64,000 nt of DNA from JANPCX01 sp966211815 (GCA_966211815.1 CBIHOD010000004.1:62001-126000), one strand, 5' to 3'. Numbered from the stretch's first letter, positions 16,955-26,326 are shown. Translations and numbers: made by a program. Notes: generated by a model from the letters alone, not told the origin.

Positions 16955-17245
16955 ATGGCCACCAGTCGTTCAGCTGCCAAACCAGCGTCCTCAGCGGCAC
17001 CCGCGGGTTCCGCTGCGAACACCCCCGTCAAATTGCGCCAGAGCCAAGCGGAATACACCGCGGCGCGGCCCTTGGGTGAACCTGGCCCCAAAGCCATGAT
17101 GTCGAGCAGCAAGATGTACGTCTGCCGGCGTTGCGGCGCCAACTTCAAGACCGGCGAGGGCAAGCCCCATCCCCGCATGCACGGCCTGGGCACGTGCAAT
17201 GCCTGCCTGGCCAAGAGCAGCGCCGCCGATACCGTCTCGGGTTGA
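16955..17245 (+). CDS. small zinc-ribbon protein, hypothetical
   Basis: 96-residue protein starting MATSRSAAKPASS. An Ala/Ser/Pro-rich, basic N-terminal half is followed by a compact segment with two C-x2-C pairs, CRRCGANF and CNACLAK, separated by 23 residues, as in a zinc ribbon. No family recognised. The segment VCRRCGANFKTGEGKPHPRMHG is reminiscent of nucleic-acid-binding zinc ribbons, but that is a guess. It lies between bpt and the HiPIP gene, on the same strand. A TTG at 16943 could be a longer start. Confidence 0.6.
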   Translation: MATSRSAAKPASSAAPAGSAANTPVKLRQSQAEYTAARPLGEPGPKAMMSSSKMYVCRRCGANFKTGEGKPHPRMHGLGTCNACLAKSSAADTVSG

Positions 17246-17382
17246 CATTTCTTTGCATCCGGCCGGTCGGCCGGCGCCCCTGTCGCAGCGTTGAATCCCC
17301 GAGCGTCCGCCGGAACTCGCCCGACCCGTCCGTCGGGCCGGTGGGCATCCAACCCCCAACCATGTCATCGAAGGATGTCGCC

Positions 17383-17694
17383 ATGAAACTAGCCAATCGC
17401 CGTGTTTTCATGTTGCAAGCCGCCACCGCCGGCGCGGCCTTGTGCGCCGGGGCCCGGGCTTTCGCCCAGGCCAAGCTCGACGAAAGCGACCCCCAGGCGG
17501 TGTCCCTGGGTTACAAGCACGACACCGGCAAAGTGGACGCGAAGAAATTCCCGAAGCACGCGCCGTCCCAGCAATGCGCGGGTTGCGCCCTGTACCAGGG
17601 CAAGCCGTCGGACGCCTGGGCCGGCTGCGCGCTTTTCCCGGGCAAGCAGGTGGCCGGCGGCGGCTGGTGCAGCGCCTGGGCCAAGAAGGCCTGA
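17383..17694 (+). CDS. high-potential iron-sulfur protein (HiPIP)
   Basis: 103-residue secreted electron carrier. A twin-arginine signal peptide is visible (ANRRVFMLQAATAGAALCAGARAFA). Four cysteines, Cys65, Cys68, Cys82 and Cys96 (CAGC, WAGC, GGWC), bind one 4Fe-4S cluster in the HiPIP pattern. HiPIPs carry electrons in the periplasm, for example from the bc1 complex to a terminal oxidase or photosynthetic reaction centre. AAGGA upstream supports the ATG at 17383 over that at 17362. An intrinsic terminator follows 23 bases after the stop. Confidence 0.92.
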   Translation: MKLANRRVFMLQAATAGAALCAGARAFAQAKLDESDPQAVSLGYKHDTGKVDAKKFPKHAPSQQCAGCALYQGKPSDAWAGCALFPGKQVAGGGWCSAWAKKA

Positions 17695-17717
17695 CCCTTT
17701 TCCGCCCCTTCGAACGC

Positions 17718-17741
17718 ACGGCTGCCACGGCAGCCGTTTTT
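17718..17741 (+). terminator. intrinsic terminator after HiPIP gene
   Basis: Perfect stem ACGGCTGCC-AC-GGCAGCCGT followed by TTTTT. It ends on the stop codon of the convergent transglutaminase gene at 17741. Confidence 0.85.
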
Positions 17742-18706
17742 CATGGCCCGCCCTGCGGCGCCCCGCCCGCCCGGGCCACTGAAGCCTGGGATGTCTCCGC
17801 GGGACCCCGTAGCGGCAGCACGCTGACTTTCACCTGCATGCTTTGCCGCCCGCCGCCGAGGATCACGCCGCGCAGGGGCACCACGTCGGCGAAATCGGCG
17901 CCCCATGCCAAGGTGATGTAGCGGTCGTCGGCCAACTGGTCGTTGGTCGGGTCGAACTCCACCCAGCCATGGCGGTGGGAGTAGGCGGCCACCCAGGCGT
18001 GGGTCGCGTCCACGCCCATCAACCGGGGCTGGCCGGGCGGCGGGTCGGTCAGCAGGTAGCCCGACATGTAGCGGGCCGGCAGGCCATGGCCGCGCAGGCA
18101 GGCCAGCATCAGGTGGGCAAAATCCTGGCAGACGCCGCTGCGCTGGTTCAGCACTTCGTCGACGGAGGTGCTCACCGTGGTGGTCGCCGGGTTGAACTCG
18201 AAGTCACCGTGGATGCGGTGCGTCAGGTCGGTCAGGGCTTCCAACCAGTCCCGGCCGGGCGACAACGAGGGCAAGGCGTAGGCGTAAGCGGCCTCGGACA
18301 GCGGCAGCAGCGAGGTGTTCTCCGCCATCTGCGCCGGGTGCAAGTCGACCGCGCCGCGGCGGAGCTGGTCGCGGACGGACTCCCAGGCTTGCGCGGCGGC
18401 GGGGTCGCCGTCCAGCACCGGCCGGCTGCCGACCTCGACCACGGATTCCATGCGAACGCGCAGGGCGCGGTGGGCGCCGTGGAGGGAAAAACGGGTGACC
18501 GTGTTGCCGAAAGCGTCGAGGCCGTCTTGCCGCTCGTCGGGCGGCGGGTCGATCCGCAACGCGTGCGACACGCAGCGTTGCCACGGCAGGGGCCGGGGCG
18601 TGAGCCTGGCCAGTTGCAGCGACTGCGTCACCGGCGCGGTGTAGGCGTAAAGCGTCTCATGCTCGACCTGGTAGCGGGCATCAAACATCGCAGGCTTGGG
18701 CCTCAT
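17741..18706 (-). CDS. transglutaminase family protein (cluster member)
   Basis: 321-residue protein with an N-terminal beta domain (FDARYQVEHETLYAYTAPVTQSLQLARLTPR) and a transglutaminase-like core. The catalytic triad is intact: Cys in RSGVCQDFAHLML, His in DATHAWVAAY and Asp in VEFDPTNDQL. No signal peptide, so presumably cytoplasmic. GAGGA five bases before the ATG at 18706 favours that start over the ATG at 18688. It is the last gene of a minus-strand unit with the ATP-grasp/alpha-E fusion 33 bases upstream. In such clusters it may act as a peptidase or amide-forming enzyme on the product of the ATP-grasp protein; the substrate is unknown. Confidence 0.85.
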   Translation of the reverse strand: MRPKPAMFDARYQVEHETLYAYTAPVTQSLQLARLTPRPLPWQRCVSHALRIDPPPDERQDGLDAFGNTVTRFSLHGAHRALRVRMESVVEVGSRPVLDGDPAAAQAWESVRDQLRRGAVDLHPAQMAENTSLLPLSEAAYAYALPSLSPGRDWLEALTDLTHRIHGDFEFNPATTTVSTSVDEVLNQRSGVCQDFAHLMLACLRGHGLPARYMSGYLLTDPPPGQPRLMGVDATHAWVAAYSHRHGWVEFDPTNDQLADDRYITLAWGADFADVVPLRGVILGGGRQSMQVKVSVLPLRGPAETSQASVARAGGAPQGGP

Positions 18707-18739
18707 TTGTCCTCGCGCTGATTTTCCGGCCGCCAGCCA

Positions 18740-21220
18740 TCAGGCCACCAGGGAAAGGATGCTGCGCGACGTGGCGTGCGAGAAGAATTTCAAGGTCAGC
18801 TCGTCGGACAGGGCATGGGAAGCCTTTTGCAGCTGGTCGAGCAGTTGCAGGAAAGCCGGGTCGTCGGGGTGGAGCGAATCCGGCCCCAGGCCCTGCAGCG
18901 CCGCCCGCGCCTGGCCGAGCAAGGGGCCGGTGAAGCGGCCGTGGCCCGACTCCAGCCGGGCGGTGTATTCGACCAGCCCTTTCATCTGGAAGGCCAGCGA
19001 ACGCGGGTTGGTCTCGTCGAGCACCAGCAAGTCCAGCACCGGCAGCCATTCGGGCGCCACCTGGTAGCGCGCATGGTAGGTCACGGAGGAATCGGCCAGG
19101 CGCAGCAGCCAGCCGGGGCTGTGGGTGCGGCCTTCGCGCGTGGCGACCTGCACCGCGCGGCAGACCCAGGAGAGCCGTTCCACCCGGCGGCCGAGCGACA
19201 TGAAGCGCCAGCCGTCGCCGCGCACCATGCCGTCCAGGGCGAAACCGGACATGGTCATCATCGCGGTCACGGCGCGGTCGAGCCAAGCCAGCGCCAACGG
19301 CACCGAGGCCTCGTGGCGGAACACCGGGTCGGTGGTCAAGTTGTTGATGGTCCGCCAGTTGTCGGCCGACATGCGGTCGCGCAGGTTGAAGGCCACGCGC
19401 TGCAATTGGACGAAGCGCTGGCTCAAGCCGCCGCCGGCGTGCGCGGCGGCGCGCAGCAGCGACCCCAGCACCGGTTCTTCCAGGCCGTCGACAAGGCTGA
19501 AACGGTGGGCGAGCAGCACCGCCGGGTCCAGGCCTTCGCCCTGCTCGTTGGATTCGTCGACCAGGTCGCCGAGCGCGACGCGCAGCAACCGAACGCTGGC
19601 GTCGCATCGCTCGGCGTAGCGGCCGAACCAGTAAAGGTTCTCGGCGGCGCGGGACGGCAGGTGGGCCTGGCCGCGCACCAGGTCGGCCGGCCGCACGGTG
19701 CGGCTGAGCAGGGAGAACGACGCGTTGACCGCGCCGTCGGACAACACCCAGGTGTCCTTGGAACGGCCACCGCGCTGCATCGCGATGATGCGGGAGTCGG
19801 CGTCGCGGGCCACGCGCGTGAGACCGCCCGGCATCACCCGGTAGCCGTGGGGGGTGGCGACCGCGAAGACGCGCAAGCCGACCGTGCGCGCTTCCAACCG
19901 TTCACCGGCCGGGGCGGCCGGGCCGCCGGCGGCGCGCGGCGCGCGCTCCAGCACCGGCGCCTGCGACACGTGGACCCATTCCTGCGCCACATAGTGGTTC
20001 GGCCGCGCCGAGACGCGCGCGTGCAGGACCGCGCGCTGGTGCTCATCCAGGTCGGCGCCGAACACCGCGGGTTCGCGGCTGGACGCGTCCAGCGGCTTGA
20101 TCAGCAAGTGGTCCAGCCGGCCCCAGGCGTCTTCGAAGGCGGCGGGCTCGCCCAGCCACCAGGTGGCGACCGAGGGCAGCTTCAACGGCTCACCCAACAA
20201 GCGCCGGCTCAGCTCGGGCAGGTAGCCGAGCAGGGCGCCCGACTCCAGCACGCCGGAGCCCAGGGCGTTGGCGATCATCACGCTGCCGCGGCGGGCGCAA
20301 TCGGTGAGGCCGGCCACGCCGAGCGCGGAATCGGAGCGCAGCTCCAGCGGGTCGCAGTAGTCGTCGTCCTGGCGGCGCAGGATGCCGTGCACGCGGCGCA
20401 GCCCGTCGACCGTCTTCATCCACACGCAGCCCTGGCGCACGGTGAGGTCGTTGCCTTCGACCAGGGCCAGGCCGAGGTAGCGGGCCAGCAGCGCGTGCTC
20501 GAAATAGGTTTCGTTGTAGGGGCCGGGCGTGAGCAGCACGATCAGCGGCGGGCCGTCGCCTTTGGGCGCCCAGTAAAGCATCGCGTCGCGCAGAGCGGCG
20601 AAGAAATGCGCCATGTGCTGCACGCGCAGGTCGCGGAACAGCTGGGGGAAGACCTTGGAGACGACCAGCCGGTTCTCCAGCGCATAACCAGCGCCGGATG
20701 GCGCCTGGGTGCGGTCGCCGACGACCCACCATTTGCCGTCGGGCGAGCGCGCCAGGTCGGCGGCGTAGTGGAAAAGGTGGATGCCGCCGGGCGGGCGGAC
20801 GCCCTGCACCTGGTGGAGGAAGCCGCGGTGGCCGAATACCACCGCGGGCGGCACCGCGCCGCCGCGCATCAGCTCCTGCGGGCCGTAGATGTCGGCCAGC
20901 ACGCGGTTGAGCAGTTCGGCGCGCTGGGCGATGCCAGCCTCGATGTCGGCCCATTCGTCGGCGGACAACAACAGGGGCAGCGGGTCGAGTTCCCAGGGGC
21001 GGTCGGCCCCCTGCGGGTCGGCGTAGACGTTGTAGGTGACGCCGCTGTCCCGCACCTCGCGCTCGATCAGGGACAGGGTGTCGCTGATGTCGGCCCCTTC
21101 GCGCTCGGCCAGCGCGGCCAGGAAGGCGCCCCATTGCGGCCGGGGCTGGTTGGGGCCCGACAGCAATTCGTCGAACCGGTCGGTGAGCGCGGCGTAACCG
21201 CTTAGGAGGTGGGTCAGCAT
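18740..21220 (-). CDS. circularly permuted ATP-grasp / alpha-E fusion protein
   Basis: 826-residue fusion of two domains that are separate genes at 25139-27769. Residues about 1-480 are a type-2 circularly permuted ATP-grasp protein, with DRTQAPSGAGYALENRLVVSKVFP, LTPGPYNETYFEHALLARYLG and the DDDYCDPLELRSDSALGVAGL motif. The remainder is an alpha-E (DUF403) helical domain beginning at AENLYWFGRYAERCDASVRLL. ATP-grasp enzymes form amide bonds by acyl-phosphate activation, so a peptide ligase function is predicted. Neighbours are two transglutaminase-fold proteins. Starts with ATG at 21220 with a weak ribosome-binding site; 112 bases downstream of the DUF2126 gene. Confidence 0.88.
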   Translation of the reverse strand: MLTHLLSGYAALTDRFDELLSGPNQPRPQWGAFLAALAEREGADISDTLSLIEREVRDSGVTYNVYADPQGADRPWELDPLPLLLSADEWADIEAGIAQRAELLNRVLADIYGPQELMRGGAVPPAVVFGHRGFLHQVQGVRPPGGIHLFHYAADLARSPDGKWWVVGDRTQAPSGAGYALENRLVVSKVFPQLFRDLRVQHMAHFFAALRDAMLYWAPKGDGPPLIVLLTPGPYNETYFEHALLARYLGLALVEGNDLTVRQGCVWMKTVDGLRRVHGILRRQDDDYCDPLELRSDSALGVAGLTDCARRGSVMIANALGSGVLESGALLGYLPELSRRLLGEPLKLPSVATWWLGEPAAFEDAWGRLDHLLIKPLDASSREPAVFGADLDEHQRAVLHARVSARPNHYVAQEWVHVSQAPVLERAPRAAGGPAAPAGERLEARTVGLRVFAVATPHGYRVMPGGLTRVARDADSRIIAMQRGGRSKDTWVLSDGAVNASFSLLSRTVRPADLVRGQAHLPSRAAENLYWFGRYAERCDASVRLLRVALGDLVDESNEQGEGLDPAVLLAHRFSLVDGLEEPVLGSLLRAAAHAGGGLSQRFVQLQRVAFNLRDRMSADNWRTINNLTTDPVFRHEASVPLALAWLDRAVTAMMTMSGFALDGMVRGDGWRFMSLGRRVERLSWVCRAVQVATREGRTHSPGWLLRLADSSVTYHARYQVAPEWLPVLDLLVLDETNPRSLAFQMKGLVEYTARLESGHGRFTGPLLGQARAALQGLGPDSLHPDDPAFLQLLDQLQKASHALSDELTLKFFSHATSRSILSLVA

Positions 21221-21332
21221 GCCGTGGTGGATTGGACCCCGGCCAGTTTGTCACATCCCCGCAGCCCCGCGCCGCGCCGCGAAACGGCGTTTTGCCGAAT
21301 TTTCGATGGATTGCGGCCCCGGCACCTCCCCG

Positions 21333-24300
21333 TCACGAAGCCGCCCGCCGCAAATCGAGCGTGAACGGGAAGTTGGGGTTGCGCTCCTCCCGCGGCACCG
21401 CCATGCGGCCGGGCGTGTGGCCCATGCGGAAGAAGCGCCCCAGCCGCCGCGCCTCGGCTTCGTAGGCGTTGACCGGGAAGGTCTCGTAGCTCAGGCCACC
21501 CGGGTGGGAGACGTGGTACTGGCAACCGCCGAGCGACCGGCTCATCCAGGTGTCCAGCAGGTCGAAGGTCAGCGGCGCCTGCACCGGGATGGTGGGGTGC
21601 AGGGCCGACGGCGGGTTCCAGGCGCGGTAGCGCACCGCGCCGACGAATTCGCCGACCTTGCCGGTGGGCTGCAACGGCACCAGGCGGCCATTGCAGGTCA
21701 GCGCGTGCCGGTCGCCGACCAGGCCGGTGACGCGCACTTGCACCCGCTCGACCGAAGAATCGACGAAACGCACCGTGCCACCGATCGCGCCTTGCTCGCC
21801 CATCACATGCCAGGGCTCCAGCGCCAGGCGCAACTCGGCGTTCACGCCGCGCGCATTGAAGTCGCCCAGGCGCGGGAACCGGAAATCCAGGTGCGGCGCG
21901 AACCACTCGGGCCGGATCGCATAGCCGAACTGGTTCAGCTCTTCGAGCACGTCGCACAGGTCTTCCCAGATGAAGTGGGGCAGCATGAAACGGTCGTGCA
22001 GCTCGGTGCCCCAGCGCTTCAGGCTGGGCGGCTGGTAGGGCTGCTGCCAGAAACGCGCGACCAGCGCGCGCATCAGCAGCTGCTGCGTCAGGCTCATGCG
22101 CGCGTGCGGCGGCATTTCGAAGGCGCGCATCTCCAGCAGGCCGAGGCGGCCGGTGGGGCCGTCGGGCGAATAGAGCTTGTCGATGCAGAACTCGGCGCGG
22201 TGGGTGTTGCCGGTGACGTCGACCAGCAAGTTGCGCATCAACCGGTCGACCAGCCACGGCGGGCAATGGCCCGGGTCGCGGGCGGCGCGCCTGAGTTCGG
22301 CCAGCGCGATCTCGATCTCGTAGACCGAATCGTTGCGCGCCTCGTCGACGCGCGGGGCCTGGCTGGTGGGGCCGACGAACAGGCCGGAGAACAGGTAGGA
22401 CAGCGCCGGGTGGTTGTGCCAGTACGCGACCATGCTCCCCAGCAGGTCGGGCCGGCGCAGGAAGGGCGAATCGCCGACGGTCGCCCCGCCGAGGACGAAG
22501 TGGTTGCCGCCGCCGGTGCCGGTGTGGCGGCCGTCGAGCATGAACTTCTCGGACGACAACCGCGTCTCGTGGGCGCTCTGGTAGAGGTGGGTCGTCTGGT
22601 CGACCAGCTCTCCCCAGCTGTGCGCCGGGTGGATGTTGACCTCGATGACGCCGGGGTCGGGCGTGACGCGCAGCGTGGCCAGGCGGGGGTCTTTCGGCGG
22701 CTCGTAGCCTTCCAGCACCACCGGCAGGTTCATCGCCGCGGCGGTGTCTTCGACCACGGCGACGAGTTCCAGGTAATCCGCCAGGGAAGCGGTGGGCGGC
22801 ATGAAGACATAGAGCCTGCCCTGCCGCGGCTCGGCGCTCATCGCGGTGCGGGTGATCCAGGCGGCCGACTGGCGCGGGGCGGGCGCGGCGTCGTCCCGGC
22901 CGGCCGCGGCGCCGCCCACCGGCACGAAGTAAGAGGCGTAGCCGGGCCGGGAAGCGGCCGAGGACGTGTCGGCTGGCGGTCCGCCCGCCTGGCGGTTGAA
23001 CTGGTTGGCGACGTGCTGCAGCCTCTGGTGCGAAGGCAGCGGCGCGAATGTCTGGCTCTGGTCGGGCGGGTGGATCCACGGCAGGTCGCTGTCTTTGGCC
23101 CAGGGCTGGGAATCCAGCGGCAAGCGGTAGCCCAGCGGGGAATCGCCCGGCACGAGGTAACAGCGCTCGGCGCGCAGGAACCACGGGCCGGTGCGCCAGC
23201 GGTGCCATCCCGGCACCGTGCCCGCCTCGTGGCGCACGGCGTCGTTGCGCGCCAGCGGCAGCACGTGGCCGACGACCTTGTCCAAGCCTTGCTCGAAGAC
23301 CTTGCGCAGCCGCTGGCGCTCCAGCGGGTCGGACAACCGCGAATCGAAGGGGTCGACATTGGAAGGCAGCTTGCGCTCGCGCCACAGGTAGTACCAGGTG
23401 TCTTCATAGGCCGGGAACACGTGGACGGGGTCCAGCCCGAGGCGCCGCGCCACGCCAGTGAGGAACTCCCTGGCGTGCGCTTCGGTGGCGCCATAGTCCT
23501 TGCGCTCGTCGGCGAACAGCTCGGGGCGCGTCCACACCGGCTGGCGGTCGCGGCGCCAGAACAGGTTGAGCGACCAGCGCGGCAGCTGCTCGCCGGGGTA
23601 CCACTTGCCCTGGCCGTAGTGCAGCAGGCCGCCCTCCCCGTACTTGGCGCGCAGTTTTTCCATCAGGTCAGCGCTGAGTTGGCGCTTGGTCGGCCCCATC
23701 GCCTCGGAGCTCCACTCGGCGCCTTCGCGGTCGTCCACCGACACGAAGGTGGGTTCGCCGCCCTGGGTCAGACGCACGTCGTGCTTGCGCAGGTCCTCGT
23801 CGACCCGGTGGCCGAGGCTTTCGATCGTCGCCCACTGCGCGTCGGTGTAGGGCAGCGTCACCCTCGGAGCCTCCCAGACGCGGGTGACCTTCATGTGGTG
23901 CTCGAACTCGGTCTCGCACTTGTCGATGGCGCCCGACACGGGCGCGGCCGAGCCGGGCTCGGGTGAGCAGGCCAGCGGGATGTGGCCCTCGCCGGCCAGC
24001 AGGCCGGAAGTCGGGTCCAGGCCGATCCAGCCAGCGCCGGGCAGGTAGACCTCGCACCAGGCGTGCAGGTCGGTGAAGTCGACGTCGGTGCCGCTCGGCC
24101 CGTCGAGCGACTTCACGTCGCCCTTGAGCTGGATCAGGTAGCCCGACACGAAACGCGCCGCCAGCCCCAGGTGGCGCAGCAGTTGCACCAGCAGCCAGGC
24201 GCTGTCGCGGCAGGATCCGCTGGCGCCGAGCAGCGTGTCTTCCGGCGACTGCACGCCGGGCTCCATGCGGATGAGGTAGCGGATGTCCCTTTGCAGCTTC

Positions 24301-24749
24301 TGGTTCAGCGACACCAGGAAGTCGTTGGTGTGGCGCTTTTCGCGCGATATGCTGGCGAGGTAGGCCGAGAACGCCGGCGTGGACGGCGCCTTCGCCAGGT
24401 AAGGCGCCAGCTCGACGGCCAGGGCGCCGCCGTAGTCGAAGGGGTAGTCGCGGGCGGAGGGTTCGAGGAAGAAATCGAAAGGGTTGAGCACCGACATCTC
24501 GGCGACCAGGTCGACCTCGATGCGCAGGCTGGTCGTCTTCTTGGGGAAGACCAGCCGCGCCAGGTAGTTGGACTGGGGGTCCTGCTGCCAATTGATGAAG
24601 TGCTCGCCGGGCGAGACGCGCATCGAGTAGCTCAGGATGCGGGTGCGCGAATGCGGCGCCGGGCGCAGCCGGACCACCTGAGGCCCGAGCGAGATCGGCC
24701 TGTCGTAGTGGTAGTGCGTGACGTGGTTCAGCGCGCGGTGGTGGTACAT
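21333..24749 (-). CDS. transglutaminase-DUF2126 protein
   Basis: 1138-residue cytoplasmic protein. The N-terminal 290 residues repeat the beta domain plus transglutaminase core of the gene at 17741, with triad Cys180 (LGASGSCRDSAWLL), His229 (TDLHAWCEVY) and Asp244 (GLDPTSGLL). The remaining 850 residues are DUF2126 (starting at about HDVRLTQGGEPTFVSVDD), with conserved GGNHFVLGGATVGDSPFLRRPDLL and EMPPHARMSLTQQLLMRALV stretches; its reaction is unknown, though a ligase role has been proposed for such cluster partners. The ATG at 24749 gives the normal start; the longer frame upstream crosses dispersed repeats. Co-directional with both ATP-grasp units. Confidence 0.88.
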   Translation of the reverse strand: MYHHRALNHVTHYHYDRPISLGPQVVRLRPAPHSRTRILSYSMRVSPGEHFINWQQDPQSNYLARLVFPKKTTSLRIEVDLVAEMSVLNPFDFFLEPSARDYPFDYGGALAVELAPYLAKAPSTPAFSAYLASISREKRHTNDFLVSLNQKLQRDIRYLIRMEPGVQSPEDTLLGASGSCRDSAWLLVQLLRHLGLAARFVSGYLIQLKGDVKSLDGPSGTDVDFTDLHAWCEVYLPGAGWIGLDPTSGLLAGEGHIPLACSPEPGSAAPVSGAIDKCETEFEHHMKVTRVWEAPRVTLPYTDAQWATIESLGHRVDEDLRKHDVRLTQGGEPTFVSVDDREGAEWSSEAMGPTKRQLSADLMEKLRAKYGEGGLLHYGQGKWYPGEQLPRWSLNLFWRRDRQPVWTRPELFADERKDYGATEAHAREFLTGVARRLGLDPVHVFPAYEDTWYYLWRERKLPSNVDPFDSRLSDPLERQRLRKVFEQGLDKVVGHVLPLARNDAVRHEAGTVPGWHRWRTGPWFLRAERCYLVPGDSPLGYRLPLDSQPWAKDSDLPWIHPPDQSQTFAPLPSHQRLQHVANQFNRQAGGPPADTSSAASRPGYASYFVPVGGAAAGRDDAAPAPRQSAAWITRTAMSAEPRQGRLYVFMPPTASLADYLELVAVVEDTAAAMNLPVVLEGYEPPKDPRLATLRVTPDPGVIEVNIHPAHSWGELVDQTTHLYQSAHETRLSSEKFMLDGRHTGTGGGNHFVLGGATVGDSPFLRRPDLLGSMVAYWHNHPALSYLFSGLFVGPTSQAPRVDEARNDSVYEIEIALAELRRAARDPGHCPPWLVDRLMRNLLVDVTGNTHRAEFCIDKLYSPDGPTGRLGLLEMRAFEMPPHARMSLTQQLLMRALVARFWQQPYQPPSLKRWGTELHDRFMLPHFIWEDLCDVLEELNQFGYAIRPEWFAPHLDFRFPRLGDFNARGVNAELRLALEPWHVMGEQGAIGGTVRFVDSSVERVQVRVTGLVGDRHALTCNGRLVPLQPTGKVGEFVGAVRYRAWNPPSALHPTIPVQAPLTFDLLDTWMSRSLGGCQYHVSHPGGLSYETFPVNAYEAEARRLGRFFRMGHTPGRMAVPREERNPNFPFTLDLRRAAS

Positions 24750-24856
24750 TCTGGGATCCAGGGATTGACAGGGTGCGGCTTTTCGCGGTGGTCGACTCAC
24801 ACCCCCACCGTTCGGGCTGTGCTTGCGGATGCCACGCCCGGGCTTGCAGTGAAGCC

Positions 24857-25025
24857 TTCGACAAGTTCGGGCGCGAACCTTCCATCCCGTTCGCCCTGAG
24901 CTTGTCGAAGGGCCCTCGCCACCGCTCACTGAAGCTTGGGGCATGGCCTTCCGGAAGGCTTCGACAAGCTCAGCCGGGGCGGAGATGGGCTGCACGCGCG
25001 GCTTCGACAGGCTCAGCCCGAACGG
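24857..25025. repeat. cluster of dispersed REP-like elements, family B
   Basis: The 389 bases between the DUF2126 gene and the alpha-E gene hold no gene. They contain at least four copies, in both orientations, of an element with core TTCGACA(A/G)GCTCAGC: 24856-24875 (degenerate), 24886-24912 (reverse), 24953-24980 and 25000-25025. Opposed copies can pair into hairpins. The element resembles a repeat common in Comamonadaceae genomes. It splits the cluster into two transcriptional halves. Confidence 0.8.
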
Positions 25026-25138
25026 AAAAGGTCGTCGACGAAAGCCATGGGACCTCAACACGAACGGATGGGGGTTGGGTCTGGCGAAGACCGTGGCACC
25101 TGCCGTCACGGGATGGGGTTCTTCCACCGCAAAAAAAA

Positions 25139-26236
25139 TCAATAAGCCACCGGCACCAGGAAGTCACGGCTGATGCCCACGCCCAGCGTGCTCACGCGCT
25201 CCAGGAACTGGGTCAGGTAGGCGTGCAGCCCGGTGTCCATGATCTCTTCGATGTGGCCGTAGCGCAGGTCGGCGTGCAGCCGGCCGGCGCGGCGCAGCGT
25301 CTCGCTGGACTGCTCGTTGGCCACCATCGTCAGATTGGACAGAACCTCCTGCATACAGGCGGCCAGCGAACGCGGCATGTCGGCGCGCAGGATCAGCAGC
25401 TCGGCCACCTTCTCGGGGCGGATCACGTTGCGGTAGGCCTTGCGGTAGACCTCGAAGCCGGACACCGACCGCAGGATGGCGGACCAGTGGTAGAAGTCGT
25501 ATTCCACGTCCTTGCCGTTGCCATGGGTCCTGTCTCCGCCGCTCGATTGGGACTGGGACTGGGACTGGGACTGGGACTGGGACTGCGACTGGGACTGGGA
25601 CTGGGACTGGGACTGGGACTGCGACTGGAACTGCGTCTGCGCGACCCCGTGGCCCGGGTAGGCGTGGAAAACCTCATGGCCCATCGCGTGGAACTTCACG
25701 TCGAGCAGCCGCGCGGTGTTGTCGGCGCGCTCCAGGAAGCTGCCGATGCGCAGGAAGTGGAAGGCTTCGTCCTGGAGCATCGTGCCCACCGTGACGCCGC
25801 GCGACAGGTGGGAGCGGAACTTCACCCACTCGAAAGCGGTGCCCGGGTCTTTCAAGAAGGCGCCGTCGGCGACCATGCGTTGGAATTCGAGCCAGGTCTG
25901 GTTCTGCGTCTCCCACACCTCGGTGGTAAGGGTGCCGCGCACCGCCCGCGCGTTCTCGCGGGCGGCCATCAGGCAACTGCGGATGCTGGACGGGTTGGCG
26001 GCGTCGCTGACCATGAAGTCCATCACCCGCTGCGCCGTCACGTCGCCGTGGCGCCGGGCGAAATCGCCCGCCAGCTCGCTGATGCTCAGGAGGCCTTTCC
26101 AGCCCAGCTCGGCCGCGGCGGCGGATTGCGGCAGCAGCGACGTCTGGTAGTTGACGTCCAGCATGCGGGCGGTGTTTTCCGCCCTCTCCATGTAGCGGGC
26201 CATCCAGTAGAGGTGGTCGGCGGTTCTAGACAGCAT
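25139..26236 (-). CDS. alpha-E domain protein with a Ser-Gln repeat
   Basis: 365-residue alpha-E (DUF403) helical protein. It opens MLSRTADHLYWMARYMERAENTARML, which is the family signature. Most of it is helical with conserved WENARAVRGTLT-like segments. Around residues 200-230 a run of about fourteen Gln-Ser pairs interrupts the domain, encoded by hexanucleotide repeats at 25545-25628. GGAG eight bases before the ATG at 26236 supports that start over 26263. The ATP-grasp gene lies 90 bases upstream on the same strand. Alpha-E proteins are always found with these ATP-grasp proteins and are presumed to be their partners; no biochemical activity is established. Confidence 0.85.
   Translation of the reverse strand: MLSRTADHLYWMARYMERAENTARMLDVNYQTSLLPQSAAAAELGWKGLLSISELAGDFARRHGDVTAQRVMDFMVSDAANPSSIRSCLMAARENARAVRGTLTTEVWETQNQTWLEFQRMVADGAFLKDPGTAFEWVKFRSHLSRGVTVGTMLQDEAFHFLRIGSFLERADNTARLLDVKFHAMGHEVFHAYPGHGVAQTQFQSQSQSQSQSQSQSQSQSQSQSQSQSQSSGGDRTHGNGKDVEYDFYHWSAILRSVSGFEVYRKAYRNVIRPEKVAELLILRADMPRSLAACMQEVLSNLTMVANEQSSETLRRAGRLHADLRYGHIEEIMDTGLHAYLTQFLERVSTLGVGISRDFLVPVAY
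25545..25628. repeat. hexanucleotide tandem repeat, 14 units of GACTGG
   Basis: Fourteen consecutive hexamers, mostly GACTGG with GACTGC in two and GATTGG in the first. In the alpha-E gene on the minus strand each unit encodes Gln-Ser. Because the unit is six bases, changes in copy number keep the frame, so the length can vary between strains without loss of the protein. Confidence 0.92.
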
Positions 26237-26326
26237 GGTTCGGCTCCGTTCCGATGAATTCAAAAGGGGGTCGTCGTGCGCGTCGTCCTGGTTCCGCTTG
26301 CCGCCCCCGTGTTCTCCGCCTTGCGG

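Noticed and set aside
18776..21205. Long plus-strand open frames opposite the ATP-grasp/alpha-E and DUF2126 genes
   Set aside because: They mirror high third-position GC of the real minus-strand genes and show no domain.
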